64,000 nucleotides of DNA. Source: Paenibacillus donghaensis (lineage in GTDB: Bacteria; Bacillota; Bacilli; Paenibacillales; Paenibacillaceae). The stretch covers positions 682,001-746,000 of the forward strand of contig NZ_CP021780.1 in NCBI RefSeq assembly GCF_002192415.1, written 5' to 3'. Below are positions 28,432 through 37,235 of this stretch, piece by piece. A program made the translations under genes and the position numbers. Numbering within the stretch: position 1 is the stretch's first letter; each line of letters starts with the position of its first letter. The notes beneath the pieces were generated by a model, which had not been told where the DNA came from, did not search any database, and saw only the letters and a list, made by a program, of their open reading frames with translations.

Positions 28432-29928
28432 ATGTCAGCAATTACAAAACAAAATTACCGAGGGGCCTATCATTTTTCGCCTCAAGCCAAGTGGATGAAC
28501 GATCCAAACGGGATGGTGTATTTCGAAGGAGAATATCATTTGTTTTTCCAGCATCATCCGGGTGGAATGACCATGGGGGCCATGCACTGGGGCCATGCTG
28601 TCAGCAAGGACCTTGTCACCTGGGAAGAGCTGGATGTCGCGCTGGCTCCGGATGAGCTCGGCATGATTTTCTCGGGAAGTGCTGTTGTGGACTGGAAGAA
28701 TACGACAGGATTTTTTGAGGATAAGCCAGGACTGGTAGCCATCTTTACGCATCACCTTGACATGCCGGAAGGGAAACCGGCCGTTCAGCGTCAAAGTCTC
28801 GCCTACAGCAAAGACAACGGCAGAACGTGGACCAAATACGCAGGCAATCCGGTGCTTGAACATGATGCATTTATCGATTTCCGTGATCCCAAGGTGTTCT
28901 GGAATCAGGAGACTAACGAATGGGTAATGATCGTAGCTTGTGGTCAAACGGTAGGCCTGTATCATTCCCCTGATCTGATCCACTGGACACATGCCAGTGA
29001 ATTCGGTGAGGGCATCGGGTCTCATGACGGTGTGTGGGAGTGCCCGGATTTGTTCCCGCTAGCCGTTGATGGAGACAAGTCGAACACACAATGGGTGATG
29101 CTTGTGAGTATAGGAGCAGATCCCGCTTGTGTGGAAGGATCAAGGACGCAGTATTTCACAGGTGATTTCGATGGAAAAGTATTTACACCGGATGAAGAAT
29201 CCCGAAATATCCGCTGGCTTGATTACGGCAGGGACAATTACGCGGGTGTAAGCTGGTCAGATGTTCCTGAAGAAGATGGAAGACGTCTTTTTCTCGGCTG
29301 GATGAGCAACTGGATGTATGCCAGCCAGACACCGGCAGAAGAGTTCCGTGGTGCGATGACCCTTCCAAGAGAGCTGTACCTTGAATCCAGAGAAGGGCGA
29401 ATCCTGCTTGTGCAGAAGCCGGCACAAGAGCTGGAAGCTGCTCGTCTCCCTGTTCTTTCACTTAAAGATGTTTCTGTACAAGAAATCAATGCTTCCTTGG
29501 CCAATCTTCAGCTTCAATCTTACGAGATAGTAGCCAAGCTCACTCGCGGCATGTCTGCGGGCTTCAAAGTTAGAACTGGGGCGGGGGAACAAACTGTTAT
29601 CGGAATTGATGCGAAGACGCAAGAGCTGTATGTAGACCGGCAGGCTTCAGGACAGCATGATTTCCACGAATGGTTCGCTGGACGTCATTCAGTGGAACTG
29701 GAAGCTCCGGGTGAGATCGATGATCTTCGTATTTATGTGGACCGTACTTCGGTTGAGGTATTTGGCAATAGAGGCCAGGCGGTAATTACGGATCTTATTT
29801 TCCCGAAGCCTGAATCTGCTGGTCTTGCTGTATTTGCAGACAATGAAGAGATCCTGTTCATTTCACTGGATGTCTACAATTTATCGTTACCTGCTGCAAA
29901 TGGCGATAACCAGTATTCGGAGGGTTGA
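28432..29928 (+). CDS. Glycoside hydrolase family 32 (beta-fructosidase)
   Basis: This 498-aa enzyme would release fructose from sucrose or fructo-oligosaccharides. It has the five-blade propeller and a C-terminal beta-sandwich. The catalytic triad is clear: Asp24 in WMNDPNG (nucleophile), Asp152 in FRDPKVF (transition-state stabiliser) and Glu203 in WECPDLF (acid/base). No signal peptide is present, so it acts in the cytoplasm. An ABC importer, not a PTS, supplies the sugar, so the natural substrate is probably unphosphorylated. The next gene phosphorylates the released fructose. Confidence 0.9.
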   Translation: MSAITKQNYRGAYHFSPQAKWMNDPNGMVYFEGEYHLFFQHHPGGMTMGAMHWGHAVSKDLVTWEELDVALAPDELGMIFSGSAVVDWKNTTGFFEDKPGLVAIFTHHLDMPEGKPAVQRQSLAYSKDNGRTWTKYAGNPVLEHDAFIDFRDPKVFWNQETNEWVMIVACGQTVGLYHSPDLIHWTHASEFGEGIGSHDGVWECPDLFPLAVDGDKSNTQWVMLVSIGADPACVEGSRTQYFTGDFDGKVFTPDEESRNIRWLDYGRDNYAGVSWSDVPEEDGRRLFLGWMSNWMYASQTPAEEFRGAMTLPRELYLESREGRILLVQKPAQELEAARLPVLSLKDVSVQEINASLANLQLQSYEIVAKLTRGMSAGFKVRTGAGEQTVIGIDAKTQELYVDRQASGQHDFHEWFAGRHSVELEAPGEIDDLRIYVDRTSVEVFGNRGQAVITDLIFPKPESAGLAVFADNEEILFISLDVYNLSLPAANGDNQYSEG

Positions 29929-29934
29929 CTTACT

Positions 29935-30825
29935 ATGCGTATAGGAGCAATTGAAGCAGGTGGGACAAAATTCGTATGTGGGACCGGGGATGAAAGCGGG
30001 AGAATTCTGGATCGGATCAGCTTTCCAACCGAACATCCGGATGTAACCCTGCCCAAAGTCATTCAATATTTTCAAGACAAACAGGTGGAAGCCATTGGAA
30101 TTGGATCGTTTGGTCCTATCGATATCCGTCCGGACAGTCCGACTTACGGTTACGTTACGACAACTCCTAAGCCGGGGTGGGGGAATTACGATATGCTGGG
30201 GACTTTACAGCGAGTCTTTCCGGTCCCGTTGGGCTGGGATACCGATGTCAATGCAGCAGCATATGGTGAGGCCAAATGGGGTGCTGCACAAGGATTGTCC
30301 AGTTGTTTGTACTATACCGTAGGCACGGGTGTCGGCGTCGGCGTGTATTCCGAAGGCAAAATCATACATGGTCTTGTACATCCTGAGGGTGGACATGTGC
30401 GGACTAGACGCCATCCTGAAGATGAATTCGCAGGTGTGTGCCCTTACCATGGGGACTGCCTCGAAGGAATGGCGGCAGGTCCTGCCATTGAATCAAGATG
30501 GGGGAAGCCGGGCCACGAGTTGCCGGCGAACCATATCGCATGGGAAATGGAAGCTTTCTATTTTGCTGAGTCCATTACCAGTGCCATTTTGCTTCTGTCT
30601 CCTCACAAAATTATTCTGGGCGGCGGCGTTATGCAGCAGCAGCAGCTGTTCCCGCTGATCCGGCAGGCGGTGCTCCGGAATCTGAACGGGTATGTCAGTT
30701 CAAGTACCATTCTGGATCACATGGATGAGTATATAGTTCCACCGGGTCTTGGCCAGCAGGCGGGATTATGCGGTGCTCTGGCCTTGGGACTTGAAGCACG
30801 GAATAATCAGGCTTCTACTGTATAA
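29935..30825 (+). CDS. scrK: ROK-family fructokinase
   Basis: This 296-aa kinase should convert fructose to fructose 6-phosphate with ATP. It has the phosphate-binding IEAGGTKF start, the DTDVNAAAYGE active-site Asp (about residue 103), TVGTGVGVG, and the ROK zinc site (HPEGGHVRTRRHPEDEF with CPYHGDCLEG). It starts 6 bp after the GH32 stop and completes the pathway import, hydrolysis, phosphorylation. Confidence 0.9.
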   Translation: MRIGAIEAGGTKFVCGTGDESGRILDRISFPTEHPDVTLPKVIQYFQDKQVEAIGIGSFGPIDIRPDSPTYGYVTTTPKPGWGNYDMLGTLQRVFPVPLGWDTDVNAAAYGEAKWGAAQGLSSCLYYTVGTGVGVGVYSEGKIIHGLVHPEGGHVRTRRHPEDEFAGVCPYHGDCLEGMAAGPAIESRWGKPGHELPANHIAWEMEAFYFAESITSAILLLSPHKIILGGGVMQQQQLFPLIRQAVLRNLNGYVSSSTILDHMDEYIVPPGLGQQAGLCGALALGLEARNNQASTV

Positions 30826-30849
30826 AAAAATCAATATGATGTTGGGTAG

Positions 30850-31053
30850 GAGTATTATGCATCGATGTCTTTCTCGGATATGACAGATGGGCGCAGAGTG
30901 ATGTTGGTATGGATGTCGAACTGGGATTATCCGTTCGCTTTCCCGACTACACACTGGAAGGGAGAATCCACCCCGAATGGAAAGGCATCTGCCGCCCTTT
31001 CTGCCTACTATATGAGGATAATGTTTATCCGCGAAATCGATTCTTGGCTATAA
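30850..31053 (+). pseudogene. Remnant of a second GH32 enzyme
   Basis: Directly behind the fructokinase, a frame without ribosome site reads EYYASMSFSDMTDGRRV and then MLVWMSNWDYPFAFPTTHW. This is the internal GH32 block that follows the catalytic glutamate (compare SWSDVPEEDGRRLFLGWMSN in the intact enzyme at 28432). The similarity fades after about 31008. It is a leftover of a levanase-type gene after deletion. Confidence 0.75.
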
Positions 31054-31990
31054 CCTTCTCGTAGATTTTCAAGTAACGCTCCGCCATTTTCTCTTTTGTA
31101 AACCGACTAGAGACATAATGACGAAGTTGTTCAGGATGGACTGATGCATCGCCAATAATCTTCGCCGCCATGGCCTCAACACTTTCACACAAGAATTGTG
31201 GAAATCCGGACAGTACTTCTGGGACAGCCCCTCTTGGGAATGCGGCGACAGGTGTTCCACACGCCATCGCTTCGATCATCACCAATCCGAATTGCTCTTC
31301 ACAAGCTGTTGGAAACATGAGCCATTTGGCATGACTCAGTAAATCTTGTTTTGCTTTTCCATGAACTTCACTGACATATTCAATGTTAGAACTGTTATTA
31401 ATTCGTGGAAGGATCTGCTTAAATAATTCTTCGTCCCAGGCCGGACCCGCTATTATCGTTCTTACACCTGTCATTTCAGCCACTTCAATCGCAGAATGCA
31501 CGCCTTTTTCCCAATCTATCCGACCTAGAAACAACACATAATCTTTTTTGTTCGTACTATATTTATATTCGTTCAGGTCGATTCCATTGTGTACATAATA
31601 TCCCTTATACCGGTTAGGAGACTGAATAAGCTTCGTACGACTCACATATACTGGATGCTTTACCGGGACATCAAGCGACCATTCCGTGTGAATCGTTGAG
31701 ACTGTTGGAATGTGCAGGTCTTCCTTTCCAAACAGGAGATCATGTGTATGGTCGTGTATGATATCGGTATTGTCTGGTAGAGTATCCAGAACGAAATCCT
31801 TGATGCTGCTAGTCTCATACCGATGTCCATACGGAATGACGATAGCACTGCTTCGGCTCCCTGCGAGAGCATATATATAGACCTCATGTCCCATATCCAC
31901 AAGCGCATCTGATAAATTGTATACGATCCTTTCAAGACCTCCGCTGCCTGGAAGAGGAATGATGTCTGGAGCGACCTGAACAATGATCAC
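31025..31990 (-). CDS. Glycosyltransferase family 4
   Basis: This 321-aa GT-B enzyme has the glycine-rich N-terminal loop (LPGSGGLERIVYNLSDAL), the HDHTHDLL segment and the C-terminal nucleotide-sugar motif EEQFGLVMIEAMACGTPV with the retaining-GT4 Glu residues. The GTG start at 31990 has AGAGGTGA upstream. It is a close relative of the gene at 45888. Last gene of the first minus-strand block of the glycan locus; donor and acceptor are unknown. Confidence 0.85.
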   Translation of the reverse strand: MIIVQVAPDIIPLPGSGGLERIVYNLSDALVDMGHEVYIYALAGSRSSAIVIPYGHRYETSSIKDFVLDTLPDNTDIIHDHTHDLLFGKEDLHIPTVSTIHTEWSLDVPVKHPVYVSRTKLIQSPNRYKGYYVHNGIDLNEYKYSTNKKDYVLFLGRIDWEKGVHSAIEVAEMTGVRTIIAGPAWDEELFKQILPRINNSSNIEYVSEVHGKAKQDLLSHAKWLMFPTACEEQFGLVMIEAMACGTPVAAFPRGAVPEVLSGFPQFLCESVEAMAAKIIGDASVHPEQLRHYVSSRFTKEKMAERYLKIYEKVIAKNRFRG

Positions 31991-32027
31991 TGTAAATCAC
32001 CTCTGTTTGATAATCGTGTAGGGGAGC

Positions 32028-32558
32028 CTAAGATTCCCATGGTTCAACCGGAATTAGCCGCTCATTCACTATGAAGGGCATTAGTTCTTCAATGACATAC
32101 ATTTGGCTTTTATAGTGCTGCAATAATTTGAGTTTCTTTTGCAATATATGAAATGGAAGGGGAGCATCCGCTTTATCGAATACATATAAATGATCTAAAT
32201 CCATGCTGTGCAAAATACGAGATAACGACTTGTGCTGATTATGTCCGTATTCTCCGTGCAGATTATGAGTGACAACTTTATGGAAATGGCTGTTATCCAG
32301 TAGCTTTATTAAAGTGTCTTTCACTTGTTGTTCATCAAAATCCCCATCATATTGGTCTGGGAAGTCCCATATTTCGAACCTTGCGTCAACGAACTCCATC
32401 GCTGCTTGGAATTCCCGGGAACGAGTCTCATCGCTTTCGTTAGTCAAGCAAATGACTTTCCAGCCTGGCTCCTCGATTAATGCTCCGCCTCCAAATATGC
32501 TTTCATCGTCAGGATGAGCGACTACCATCAGCTTATCTGCTACCGAATGGGATGACAT
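32028..32558 (-). CDS. PIG-L/LmbE-family deacetylase
   Basis: This 176-aa protein has the zinc motif AHPDDE (about residues 14-19) and the distal HGEYGHNQH. Family members remove N-acetyl groups from GlcNAc-type sugars, so it may de-acetylate the growing glycan or its precursor. Its ATG overlaps the stop of the upstream glycosyltransferase (TAATG), so both are translationally coupled. Somewhat shorter than typical members (about 220 aa). Confidence 0.82.
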   Translation of the reverse strand: MSSHSVADKLMVVAHPDDESIFGGGALIEEPGWKVICLTNESDETRSREFQAAMEFVDARFEIWDFPDQYDGDFDEQQVKDTLIKLLDNSHFHKVVTHNLHGEYGHNQHKSLSRILHSMDLDHLYVFDKADAPLPFHILQKKLKLLQHYKSQMYVIEELMPFIVNERLIPVEPWES

Positions 32559-33877
32559 TACTCCACCTCATATGGGGCATAACGGTCTTTTAGAATATTT
32601 GCATATACGTTCATCAACATGTCTGTAGTACGGGTAAAGTTAAATTGTTCCTTCACCAGATTTCGGTTCACCCAGCCTGTTTCCATTTTTTCTTGAACCG
32701 GCATATCCAGCGCTCGCTTTATATCTGCTTGTAACTTCTCTACTGTCCACATTTCGTCGGCTTGATGGTCACCGAACCATGTCTCCCATGCTGATCGGTA
32801 ATTTCCAGGGTGAACCAGTCCGACAAAACCTTTCACACCAACAGCGACCACGGGACGACAGCAAGCTAGAGCCTCAACGGCAGTTCTCCCAGTGCCAACA
32901 AAGATATCGCAGATAGAATAATAGGAAGACATATTGAGAGTGTTTCCCAGCAAATGAATGAATTTACTTTTTGTCTCTTTATGAATCACGTCAACTAGCG
33001 ATTTAATATTCTCACTATGCCGCCCTTCGCCAGTCACGAGGATGTTTAGATTAGGGTAGTGTTCGGCTTTTAACCGTCTGCTTGCTTCTATGACATCTCT
33101 GCAAATATCTGCTTTTTCCCAAGATAATCTACCGGCGTACATAATAACAGGCGCGACCTTTGGAATTCCCAGTTCTTCACGTAAGTCGCTCTGAATCAGT
33201 GAGCGGTAATTGAACTGTACGGTATCAATTCCATTAGGAATCAATTGGACAGGCAGCCCTTTAACAGGCAACTGTTTCACTATGGAAGGACTCACGCAGA
33301 CAACCGCCGCGCTGCTTTTTATCAGATCCAGTTCATCGATTGTAAAGGGAAGCAACATGTGGAGCGTCCAAATGCGAGGGATACACAATTGATCTGCGGC
33401 TTTAGCAGCAAAAAAACCGGAGGGGATTTGATGAATATGAACGGCTGTAATCCCTTCCGTATTCATGATTTGTTTCAATTGGGAGATGATCTTCTTCTCA
33501 TCATCATCATTACTTATATGTTCGTTCGTGACGAAGTTAATCTCATACACGGGACAGCCTAAGGCGGCGAAGGCATCACACATTTCTCCCCGTTTTCCAG
33601 CTACAACGACGTGAACACCGTTTCTAAGCAATTCCCGTACGCATGTCAAAACATGCGTTTCAGTTCCGCCGATATTAAATTGGTCCAATACCATTAAAAT
33701 ACGCAAGTCTGTAGCTGAATATCGACGTTCTATGCTCCGATTCGATTCTTCTTTATTAAACCAGACGACTTGCTTGGGCGGTTCAGCTTTTACGACGTAT
33801 TGGACGATAGGTTGTTTGCTGTATATGCGTCTCTTAACTATGGGTTTCTTGCTGCGAACCTCTGCCTTTTTTTTCAA
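32558..33877 (-). CDS. Glycosyltransferase family 4 with basic N-terminal tail
   Basis: This 439-aa protein starts with a Lys/Arg-rich tail of about 55 residues, followed by a GT4 fold (ILMVLDQFNIGGTETHVLTC, VIMYAGRLSWEKADICRDVI, FVGTGRTAVEALACCRPVVA). The TTG start is supported by GGAGTTG upstream. Such tails are seen in spore-coat-associated transferases, where they may bind other coat proteins. It is part of the four-gene minus-strand block. Confidence 0.82.
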   Translation of the reverse strand: MKKKAEVRSKKPIVKRRIYSKQPIVQYVVKAEPPKQVVWFNKEESNRSIERRYSATDLRILMVLDQFNIGGTETHVLTCVRELLRNGVHVVVAGKRGEMCDAFAALGCPVYEINFVTNEHISNDDDEKKIISQLKQIMNTEGITAVHIHQIPSGFFAAKAADQLCIPRIWTLHMLLPFTIDELDLIKSSAAVVCVSPSIVKQLPVKGLPVQLIPNGIDTVQFNYRSLIQSDLREELGIPKVAPVIMYAGRLSWEKADICRDVIEASRRLKAEHYPNLNILVTGEGRHSENIKSLVDVIHKETKSKFIHLLGNTLNMSSYYSICDIFVGTGRTAVEALACCRPVVAVGVKGFVGLVHPGNYRSAWETWFGDHQADEMWTVEKLQADIKRALDMPVQEKMETGWVNRNLVKEQFNFTRTTDMLMNVYANILKDRYAPYEVE

Positions 33878-33892
33878 TTCTGATTCAACTCC

Positions 33893-34581
33893 TTATTCTG
33901 AATAAAATTCACGGGAACGCTGGGCTGAATGAGAGCGGTAATAATACAGGGTCTCCCTTAGGTTATCGACCTGGATGCCTTGAGAAATGCATTTGGCAAT
34001 AAATTCATAATCTTCGGCTCCATTAATATTCCGTGAGAGCCCCCCATACGATCGAATACACTGCCTCGAAATAAAATAGTCGGATGAGAGACGCAGTGCT
34101 CTCCTATTGCATATCTCTTAGGGATATCCTCACCATAGCTTAGCCAATTCGACGGGGTTTGTTTTAGAATGTCGTTATCTTCAAAAGCCATATAGTTCGT
34201 GCCAACCATACTAATCTGGGGATGGTTCATTAGAAACTCGACCTGCTTACTAATCCTTTCAGGATGAGAGTAGTCATCTGCATCGTGAATTGCGATATAT
34301 TCTCCGTACGCCATGAACAGCCCCGTTGTTAGAGAACCAGAAAACCCTATATTACGAGGCAACTGAAGCAGCGTGAAGCGGGGAAATCGCCGGCGAGCCA
34401 ACCACAATTGGATACGATCGACAGTTCCGTCCGTTGATGCATCATCCACGACGATGATTTCTGTACTTGGGTAGATTTGGTCGAATAAATGATCTAGACA
34501 GTCCTCAATGTAAGATTCCGCGTTAAAGCAGGGGACCACGATACTTACAAGCTGGTCGATACGTGCAAGCAACACAATCAA
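33893..34581 (-). pseudogene. Glycosyltransferase family 2, frameshifted
   Basis: The N-terminal GT-A part is normal (VSIVVPCFNAESYIEDCLDH, DDASTDGT, and the metal-binding HDADDY). Loss of one G in the run at 34040-34045 then sends the frame off, and it stops at 33958 (207 aa). Adding one G restores NGAEDYEFIAKCISQG and LRETLYYYRSHSAQRSREFY, ending in TAA at 33893 (229 aa). The restored stop is followed by the ribosome site of the next gene, so the intact version was the operon's original. Either real inactivation, phase-type variation or a read error. Confidence 0.8.
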
Positions 34582-34748
34582 TCCTCTCCTTTCCAGTTCT
34601 TTTCACCATATGATCTAAAATAAATAGTTGATTGGGATATACGTATATTTTTTTTACTAAAGTTAATGGGGAAATGTGCTATTGCCCAATCAAAATTGAG
34701 GATTAGCCATACAATAACAGCGGCACAACATAAGGAAGGTGATTAAAT

Positions 34749-36212
34749 GTGACAGAAAGCAGTGATTACACTGAATATACGGATTATTCAACGTATTCTG
34801 AGTACACGAACTATTCTCGTCAGACAATCTGTTTTGCCGTATTGGTGCATAATCGCCGAGAAGTGATCTTCGATTTATTAGACAATATCCGCTGTTACTG
34901 TCCTAACAGCTCTGTTGTCTTGTATAACGGTGGAGATGATCCGGAATTATGCAATGGTCTGGGATATTTGGTATGCCCGACTAGCAGAAAATTATATTAC
35001 GGGGTAACCGCAATATACATGTTAGAAGTTATGGAGTGGCTGGAGGACATTAATTATTCCTACGATTTACTGATCAATCTGGATTCTGATGTTTTGTTTT
35101 CCAGTGAAGGTTTTGAGCAGTACATTCTAAACGAGATGAAAGACAAGGATTACCTGGGAATCGGTACGAAAATCCCAGATGATGATTTTTATTGCCTAGT
35201 ACAACTTAGGCAGGAAATCAATCGTTGGATCCCTCTGCTCGGGAACGAGCCTTATAGGGAGTCCTTTAACGTAGGGCAAGTTTACAGCAGGAAACTGGTC
35301 CTTCATTTATTACATGATGACCAGTATGAATTGTTAAAGAGTAACCTCCGTGCTACAAGGGCCTTCGGAGTGGATGAGCTTGTCTTTGCTACGATAGTTG
35401 AACGGCTGGGCTATAAATTGCATGCTTACCGGGAGGATGTTGCATCAACCATTCGTTATCGGCCGCACTTTCCGCTTGATGAAATAATCAGTCTTGTGAA
35501 TGTTCAGGCAGAATGCTATCTCATTCATCCGGTCTATCGGAACCTTAAAGATGAAACAAGAAGCTTTATCCGGGAGGCTATGAAACGGAAGATCCAGCGG
35601 AATCCCGATTATCAAGAACGATTTATGGAAGAATATCTCGGTGAAATGCCTTTTTTTATTCGTAGAAGCAAATATAATGGCACAAAAATAGAGTGGCTTG
35701 CCGCCTCAGAGGAAAAAGGGCTGCTTTACTGGAGGGAAAATCAATCAGGTAGAACTAAAGATGTCTTGTTTGGCCCTTATGTATTTGGAGACGGAAAGAT
35801 CAAGGGATTAACAGCGCTTGAGAGTAGATTCGGTAATCTTGAAGCGGTATGTCGAAGCAATAACGGGCTTGTGCATTATTGGAGAGATGAGCATAGCGGT
35901 GAGTGGTGCCAATCTGAACAATTTGCGGAAGGTGTCACGGGAATGCCTGCTTTTCTGGAGAGCAGCAATGGTAATTTCGAGGTGGTTGCCCCGATGAAGA
36001 AGGGGGGCCTTGGTCATTGGTGGAGAAACAACGACGATCCCACGCACCCTTGGTTTGGCCCGGCAGTATTCGGCACAGAGCACTATAACGAAGTAATCTT
36101 AGTAGAGAACAATGAGAAACAATTGACAGTAATTGCTTGTGAAGAGGGCAAGTATCAATTCTACGTTAGGGACGACCACAATAGCTGGGAGTGGTTTGGA
36201 CCTTACGATTAA
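34749..36212 (+). CDS. Glycosyltransferase-like protein fused to a propeller-type lectin domain
   Basis: This 487-aa protein starts (GTG) with a Tyr/Thr/Ser repeat of the form (S/D)YTEYTDYSTYSEYT. Residues about 27-280 are a GT-A-like domain with the DxD-type LINLDSDVLF. From about 305 to the end there are at least three repeats of roughly 50 residues rich in Trp (NLEAVCRSNNGLVHYWRDE, NFEVVAPMKKGGLGHWWRNN, LTVIACEEGKYQFYVRDD). These resemble the blades of PVL/tachylectin propellers and may bind the acceptor glycan. It heads the plus-strand block. The two-domain arrangement is seen directly; activity is inferred. Confidence 0.7.
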   Translation: MTESSDYTEYTDYSTYSEYTNYSRQTICFAVLVHNRREVIFDLLDNIRCYCPNSSVVLYNGGDDPELCNGLGYLVCPTSRKLYYGVTAIYMLEVMEWLEDINYSYDLLINLDSDVLFSSEGFEQYILNEMKDKDYLGIGTKIPDDDFYCLVQLRQEINRWIPLLGNEPYRESFNVGQVYSRKLVLHLLHDDQYELLKSNLRATRAFGVDELVFATIVERLGYKLHAYREDVASTIRYRPHFPLDEIISLVNVQAECYLIHPVYRNLKDETRSFIREAMKRKIQRNPDYQERFMEEYLGEMPFFIRRSKYNGTKIEWLAASEEKGLLYWRENQSGRTKDVLFGPYVFGDGKIKGLTALESRFGNLEAVCRSNNGLVHYWRDEHSGEWCQSEQFAEGVTGMPAFLESSNGNFEVVAPMKKGGLGHWWRNNDDPTHPWFGPAVFGTEHYNEVILVENNEKQLTVIACEEGKYQFYVRDDHNSWEWFGPYD

Positions 36213-36226
36213 GAGGTTGGTGACCG

Positions 36227-37015
36227 ATGACCATCCTGGCTGTGCAATACATCAGACCCGTGAATCAGGGGTGGACACTCCCGCATTTGTTCAAATGTGA
36301 GGATGGTCAAACCTATGTTGTGAAATTCATTAATAATCGTGCCGGTCCTGGTATTTTGGCCAACGAGCTGATCGCTTATCGTCTAGGACAATGGCTTGGA
36401 TTGCCCATTGCACCCTACCGTATTGTTCAGATAACAAAGGACCTTCTGGATGTGTTCCCTGCTCTGAAAAGCTTGGATATCCCTGCAGGTTTGCATCTTG
36501 GCAGTTTATATTTCGAGCAAGGAACCACCTTATTTAAGAAACACAATTTGGCATTGTGTAAAAATCTATATCATTCAGCTGGGATGATTGTATTTGATCA
36601 TTGGATCAATAATTGGGATCGGCATATCGCGCAAGACAATCTATTATATTTACCAGATCAACAGAAAATTCAAATGATAGATCACTCGGATGCTTTTTTT
36701 GGCCCGGATTGGAACAAGAATGAATTTATGGACGATGCTAATAAAATGGATATATTCTGGGGTCCTATATATGAAGTATTTGTTCCTTTTATTGATAGTC
36801 CGGATCCGTTCGGTCATTATGTCTCGTTAGTTGAAAAAATTAGCGAAAAAACGGTTATTCAAGCGGTAAAGGGGCTTCCTAAACAGTGGGGTATCTCCCG
36901 GGAAGATGTGACTGATTTGATTGACTTTTTACTATGCAGGAGGAAACTGGTTCGCAATGCTTTGGAGGAGTTAAGGGACCATTTCCCGATCTGGACGCAG
37001 AAGGATGACGGTTAA
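36227..37015 (+). CDS. HipA-like kinase-fold protein
   Basis: This 262-aa protein has a HipA C-terminal-type kinase core: a nucleotide lysine region (TYVVKFINNRAGPGILANEL), the catalytic segment HWINNWDRHIAQDNLLY and the metal-binding IDHSDAFFG. There is no HipB partner and no N-terminal HipA domain, so it is not a toxin-antitoxin system. It starts 14 bp after the transferase-propeller gene. It could phosphorylate a sugar or a coat protein. The substrate is unknown. Confidence 0.75.
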   Translation: MTILAVQYIRPVNQGWTLPHLFKCEDGQTYVVKFINNRAGPGILANELIAYRLGQWLGLPIAPYRIVQITKDLLDVFPALKSLDIPAGLHLGSLYFEQGTTLFKKHNLALCKNLYHSAGMIVFDHWINNWDRHIAQDNLLYLPDQQKIQMIDHSDAFFGPDWNKNEFMDDANKMDIFWGPIYEVFVPFIDSPDPFGHYVSLVEKISEKTVIQAVKGLPKQWGISREDVTDLIDFLLCRRKLVRNALEELRDHFPIWTQKDDG

Positions 37016-37099
37016 TATTCAAGGGAAATCGCACAAAATATGGCGAATAACTAGATTATTAGCCGTTACATTTGCTTGGTCCGAGCATTTAATAACAGT

Positions 37100-37160
37100 A
37101 TTCCGACTCCCACTCGAATTCTAGCTCTTCATCTAGCGACGACGACCACTAATTTAGGTA
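37100..37160 (+). other. Ser/Asp-rich reading-frame remnant
   Basis: In one frame this stretch reads DSHSNSSSSSSSDDDH and then stops, directly before a terminator. There is no start codon or ribosome site. It looks like the tail of a lost low-complexity coat-type protein; chance cannot be excluded. Confidence 0.25.
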
Positions 37161-37163
37161 GCC

Positions 37164-37195
37164 GGCCTCTTCCGACCCGGAAGAGGCCGTTTTTT
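37164..37195 (+). terminator. Terminator between the two kinase genes
   Basis: GGCCTCTTCC and GGAAGAGGCC form a perfect 10-bp stem with a 5-nt loop, followed by six T residues. Confidence 0.9.
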
Positions 37196-37235
37196 CGTAA
37201 CAGACTTCCAATTAAGCATGACGAGGTGATTCTTT

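Noticed and set aside
34600..34620. Sigma-K promoter with CATATGAT as -10
   Set aside because: No AC -35 element at the expected distance here or at 45809; kept only as a weak hint.
36227..37015. HipBA toxin-antitoxin system
   Set aside because: Only the kinase core is present, with no HipB-like gene and no HipA N-terminal domain; it sits in a biosynthetic block.
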